Below are positions 7,501 to 9,915 of a stretch of DNA of 9,915 bases, one piece after another. A program made the position numbers and the translations under genes. Under the pieces are notes generated by a model, which worked only from the letters and a program-made list of their open reading frames with translations, was not told where the DNA came from and searched no databases. Positions within the stretch are counted from its first letter, which is position 1, and every line of letters begins with the position of its first letter. The DNA is taken from NCBI GenBank assembly GCA_964436865.1, contig CAYTFK010000270.1, positions 1-9,915 on the forward strand, read 5' to 3'. The DNA is from JAXGPP01 sp964436865 (GTDB lineage Bacteria > Planctomycetota > Planctomycetia > Pirellulales > Thermoguttaceae).

Positions 7501-8746
7501 TCTCCACCTGCTTCCGCCCAAGGAGTTCCATGCCGACACGTCGGAACTGGTGCAGATGCTCCGCAAAGGGCATCACGGGGTGGAACTCGACGCCGAAGCG
7601 TGGGACCGGCTGGTTACCTGGATCGACCTCAACGCCCCTTGCCACGGCACGTGGAGCGAGTTTACACGGATTTCGGGCGATCAACGCCAGCTACGAAACC
7701 TGTTCCAGGAACTCTACTGCGGTCGCACGGTGGATGGCGAGGACGTGGCCGAACTCCCCCAGCCGCCCGTGACTCCGGTCGCACCGCGGCCGGTTCAGAA
7801 ACCGCCCTTGGCGCCCGTGGCGACTGGAGGCTGGCCTTTCGACGCCGCCGAGGCCGTCCGGCGGCAGGCGGCCGGAGGGCGGACTTCGATGGGCGTTGAT
7901 CTCGGGGAGGGCAAGACGCTTGAGTTTGCCTGGATCCCGTCGGGGAGCTTCGTCATGGGTGACGCTCAGGGAGACGCCGACGAGTTTCCGCCCACGGCCG
8001 TGACGATCCGCGAGCCGTTCTGGATGTCGCGCTGCGAAATCACCAACGAGCAGTACGCGCAGTTCGATCCGACCCACGACAGCCGCTTTGAACACCGCAC
8101 CTCGTGGATCTTCAGCGAGGAGTATCTCGGTTGGCCGTTGAATGGGCCGCGGCAACCGGTGGTCCGCGTTTCTTGGGAGCGGGCGATGGCGTTCTGCGAA
8201 TGGCTCTCGCAAAAGACCGGTCTGCACGTCTCGTTGCCCACCGAAGGGCAGTGGGAATATGCTTGCCGCGCGGGAAGCGATACGCCCTTCTGGTACGGCA
8301 CGGCGGACCGCGACTTCTCCACCCTGGCCAACATGGCCGATTGGACGATCCGCAACCTTGCCTACGAGGGCTGGCGGCCGAAATCGCCGGACCTTGTGCC
8401 CCGCGACGCCCGCTCGAACGACGGCATGCTCGTCACTGCCGATGTGGCGAGCTACGCGCCCAACCCGTGGGGGCTTCACGACATGCACGGCAACGCAGCG
8501 GAATGGACGCGGAGCATGCTTGCGCCGTATCCCTACCGCGACGACGACGGCCGTAACGCGATCAACCTCGATGGCCAGAAGGTGGTCCGCGGCGGATCGT
8601 GGTACGACCGCCCGGCCCGCTGCCGTTCCTCGTTCCGCTTGAGCTATCCGGCCTGGCAGCGCGTATACAACGTCGGTTTTCGCGTCGTGATCGAACCGGC
8701 GGTCGGCCAGATGGCGCACCATGACGGTTCGGACCGGCTCGAATAA
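4535..8746 (+). CDS. Secreted HzsA-related dihaem protein with NPCBM and FGE/SUMF1 domains
   Basis: The protein has 1403 residues. A signal peptide or membrane anchor covers about 20-43 (MLWCRIAAWLAIVWGVSA), so it acts outside the cytoplasm. Residues about 80-225 resemble an NPCBM carbohydrate-binding domain (FDRGVHVYAPSKIRVPLAG). About 250-390 is helical. About 460-740 holds beta-propeller-like repeats (WDAGKVLFSMPG, MMNADGSGIRQV, SMNPDGTGQ). About 785-865 resembles the hydrazine synthase alpha middle domain, ending in PGETLSCVGCHE. Two c-type haem sites, CVGCH (866-870) and CVSCH (916-920), follow, the second in planctomycete-cytochrome context (PVLDKYCVSCHDG). A Pro-rich linker (about 1070-1095) leads to an FGE/SUMF1 domain (about 1125-1390) with LPTEGQWEYACRAG, NPWGLHDMHGNAAEWT and VRGGSW. 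In that domain Asp1358 stands where FGE has its first catalytic Cys; Cys1363 matches the second. True hydrazine synthesis is unlikely, since this architecture occurs in non-anammox planctomycetes. The function is unknown; extracellular redox or glycan binding is inferred. Confidence 0.85.
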   Translation: MTTMPCRLPAGRPQQYGFYIMLWCRIAAWLAIVWGVSAGVSASPADEKKVTWLETMLAARESMPRQDAAALGAGFLTFRSDIIRGGEAARPVSVPVAGQDEVYLYVTGEPDVIWGAATWADARLIAADGRETRLGQKEIEVLEGRFDIDCNLKSGVSGPLMIAGQRFDRGVHVYAPSKIRVPLAGRYERFEASLGIDDWVKGHGAVRFHVTDTAGAARIDLWNQLAEDFSQGEPRRQMKWTRQDRILEADWAPGDWSELARRYAAAAHRVPSLAAQARSQANQSRDARGLARVCALYYRSRELDEQLDRAGQLDFQALKLAIEDLRNTFGRRYSEADHYLARLSAIEQALSKALAGATTRELAGLERVDKLVTDFDRLQREALLANPLLDFDELLLIRRVPHGDPRRQEGTGYGLGEYIGLPRQSSKCNPGIEEPFAWDNEIAVLSPVRPQGGLKTLYRSEGRRLITDIDLHWDAGKVLFSMPGTHDKWQVFEIGSDGKQLRQVTPGEHPDVHNYDACYLPDERIAFVSTAPLQGVPCNAGVIVGMMYMMNADGSGIRQVCFEQDHSYCPTVLNDGRLLYLRWDYTDTPHVWNRILFSMNPDGTGQAEYYGSNSYWPNSVFYSRPVPNHPTKIAGIVTGHHVGRVGELVIFDPALGRHETSGVVQRIPGRGQKVEPLIEDKLTEHSWPKFLHPYPLSENYYLAACKPTPDALWGIYLVDVFDNMVLIKEEEGYALLEPIPLRKTTRPPVIASRVDPDRDDASVFLADIYAGPGLAGVPRGTVKKLRLFTYHFGYQQIAGINHRVGADGPWEVKRVLGTVPVEADGSAMFRIPAKTPISIQPLDEDGKALQLMRSWMTALPGETLSCVGCHENRSSAPSPLNTIAGRKRPAEIEPWYGPERGFSFLREVQPVLDKYCVSCHDGSPESDGRTLVDLRGEQNATVVYRDGDPEATIVRDMPMAELMKKYNAVFPPSYIELRRLVRVGGLESDLHLLPPKEFHADTSELVQMLRKGHHGVELDAEAWDRLVTWIDLNAPCHGTWSEFTRISGDQRQLRNLFQELYCGRTVDGEDVAELPQPPVTPVAPRPVQKPPLAPVATGGWPFDAAEAVRRQAAGGRTSMGVDLGEGKTLEFAWIPSGSFVMGDAQGDADEFPPTAVTIREPFWMSRCEITNEQYAQFDPTHDSRFEHRTSWIFSEEYLGWPLNGPRQPVVRVSWERAMAFCEWLSQKTGLHVSLPTEGQWEYACRAGSDTPFWYGTADRDFSTLANMADWTIRNLAYEGWRPKSPDLVPRDARSNDGMLVTADVASYAPNPWGLHDMHGNAAEWTRSMLAPYPYRDDDGRNAINLDGQKVVRGGSWYDRPARCRSSFRLSYPAWQRVYNVGFRVVIEPAVGQMAHHDGSDRLE

Positions 8747-8780
8747 GGTTCGACGAAAGAGCGTCTGTCGCGATTCAGCC

Positions 8781-9870
8781 TCAACGGCTCACGACCACGA
8801 CCGCCACGTCGGCATTGAGATTCGGATCTTCGGCGACAGCCCGATCGGCCTCCGTATCCAGGGCGATCAACTGGTGAATGTGGATGCCGTGGTCACAGCA
8901 GAATTCTTCGAAGTCGGCGATCGTCAGGAACCGCACGTTGGGCGTGTCGTACCAGTGCTGGCCCGGCGGGCCACTGGGCCGCGGTGCACGCCCCGCGACG
9001 GCCAGTTGATCGCGTGACCGCCAGTGGCCAAGGTTGGGAAAACTCACGATTGCCCGGCGGCCGACGCGGAGCATATCGCGCATCACTCGGGGCACGTCGA
9101 GCACCGTCTGCAACGTCTGCGACAGCACTACCAGGTCGAACTCGCCGTCGGCGAAGGCCGAGAGCCCGGCATTGAGATCTTCCTGGACAACATCCAGACC
9201 CTGGCGGACGCAGGCCAGGATCGCCAGTTCGTCGAGTTCAACACCCACCAGCCGCCCGTGGCCGCGCTCGCGCAGCCGGCAGAGCAGCCCGCCGCTGCCG
9301 CAACCCAGGTCGAGCACGCTGGAACCGGGCGGAATCAGGTCCACAATGGCGTCGTAATCCAGTCGGTGGTGATAGATGCTCGCCGGATGGTGTGGTTTGC
9401 CGACCCCTTCCAAAACGGCGTCAACATCGACGGGTGCAACTTCTCCGCCGGTAGTTCTTAGAAACGCGCGGATCATTTCACCGTAGATCGGCAACTCGTT
9501 CGGCAGCAGAAACGCGTCGTGGCCGCAGTCGCTCTTCACGTCGCAGTAGCTCACCGGCTGGTGGTTGGCCAAGAGGGCGTTGACGAGTTCGCGCGACTGA
9601 AAGGGCGGAAACAGCCAGTCGCTTGAGAAGCTCACCACCAGCCACCGGCACTTCGCCGGCCGCAGCGACTCGGCCAGCCGCTCCGGCGTGTCTCCCAGAT
9701 CGAAAAGGTCCATGGCCATGGTCAGCGTCAGATAGCTGTTGGCGTCGAACCGCTCGCCGAAACGGTCTCCCTGGTAAGCCAGATAGGAACCGACGGAGAA
9801 CTTCGTCTCGAACTGGCTCTGCACCTCGCGCGGTTCCAACCGCCGGGCGTCGAACTTCTGCATCATCGCT
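8781..9870 (-). CDS. metXW: Homoserine O-acetyltransferase-MetW fusion, 5' part missing at the contig end
   Basis: The frame runs from the contig end to the stop at 8781-8783. The first about 140 residues are the C-terminal part of MetX (homoserine O-acyltransferase, alpha/beta hydrolase fold): YLAYQGDRFGERFDANSYL, the catalytic Asp in SFSSDWLFPP, and the catalytic His in DCGHDAFLLP. The nucleophile Ser and about 200 N-terminal residues lie beyond the contig. After a linker of about 25 residues (GGEVAPVDVDAVLEGVG) comes MetW, a methyltransferase-fold protein: VLDLGCGSGGLL (SAM-binding motif I), the loop DLVVLSQTLQTV, and the MetW signature SFPNLGHWRSR ... YDTPNVRFLT..DF. MetX activates homoserine for methionine synthesis; MetW is an accessory factor, normally a separate neighbouring gene. 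Residues before AMMQKF are adapter, not protein. The gene converges on the haem gene with 34 bp between stops and no clear terminator there. Confidence 0.88.
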
Positions 9871-9915
9871 AGATCGGAAGAGCACACGTCTGAACTCCAG
9901 TCACCGCTCATTATC
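9871..9915. other. Illumina TruSeq adapter plus index left at the contig end (artefact)
   Basis: Bases 9871-9904 are the 34-nt TruSeq index adapter (AGATCGGAAGAGC... to ...CCAGTCAC). Bases 9905-9912, CGCTCATT, sit where the i7 index belongs (as I recall, TruSeq HT D703), and ATC starts the sequence that follows the index in that adapter. Translated on the minus strand it gives the false N-terminus MSGDWSSDVCSSDL. It is not genomic and should be trimmed. Confidence 0.98.

Noticed and set aside
4556..7684. A 1042-codon open frame on the minus strand, followed by a 343-codon one at 7691-8722
   Set aside because: Both lie antisense to the large haem/FGE gene, have no recognisable motifs, and are His/Arg/Val-rich low-complexity translations. 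Long open antisense frames are expected where a GC-rich gene avoids codons whose complements are stops.
8747..8780. Bidirectional terminator between the convergent genes
   Set aside because: The 34 bp contain only very short imperfect inverted arms and no T-run, so the sequence does not support it.
9870..9911. MSGDWSSDVCSSDL as the true N-terminus of the metX-metW protein
   Set aside because: It is the translated sequencing adapter. MetX also needs about 200 more residues with the Ser nucleophile upstream.

Overview
The window is GC-rich, densely coded bacterial DNA that most resembles a planctomycete (Pirellulales-like). The case rests on three things. One is a secreted protein joining an NPCBM domain, a hydrazine-synthase-alpha-like (HzsA-related) c-type haem region and a C-terminal FGE/SUMF1 domain. 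The second is a fusion of DUF116 to a polyprenyl synthase. The third is a set of tandem palindromes of the GGACGGAT..ATCCGTCC kind, familiar from planctomycete intergenic DNA. The assignment comes from recognised families, not from a database search.

Layout. From 1 to 4344 five genes lie on the minus strand, read from right to left. They encode a lipoylated-H-protein-like carrier (3856-4344), a small Cys-rich protein that looks like the N-terminal part of HdrA (3312-3665), a 2x[4Fe-4S] ferredoxin with extra N- and C-terminal regions (2395-3315), a radical SAM enzyme (1133-2323), and a DUF116-polyprenyl synthase fusion whose 3' end runs off the left edge (1-988). The second and third genes overlap by ATGA. 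The last two are separated by three palindromic repeats (1032-1120). The 130-190 bp around 4345-4534 is a divergent control region with a plausible promoter in each direction. From 4535 to 8746 one plus-strand gene encodes the 1403-residue secreted HzsA-related/FGE protein. From 8781 to 9870, convergent to it, lies the 3' part of a fused metX-metW gene (methionine biosynthesis).

The final 45 bases (9871-9915) are not biological. They match the Illumina TruSeq adapter plus an 8-base index, so the contig ends at 9870 and any protein start placed beyond it (the MSGDWSSDVCSSDL N-terminus) is an artefact.

How the genes may work together (inference). The minus-strand cluster combines a swinging lipoyl carrier, thiol/Fe-S electron-transfer proteins, a radical SAM enzyme and a prenyl-diphosphate synthase that carries a Cys-rich DUF116 domain. 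I know of no described pathway with this set. It is the best candidate here for an undescribed system, perhaps a redox-dependent modification of a prenyl or lipoyl-bound substrate. The metX-metW gene and the secreted haem protein show no evident functional link to it.
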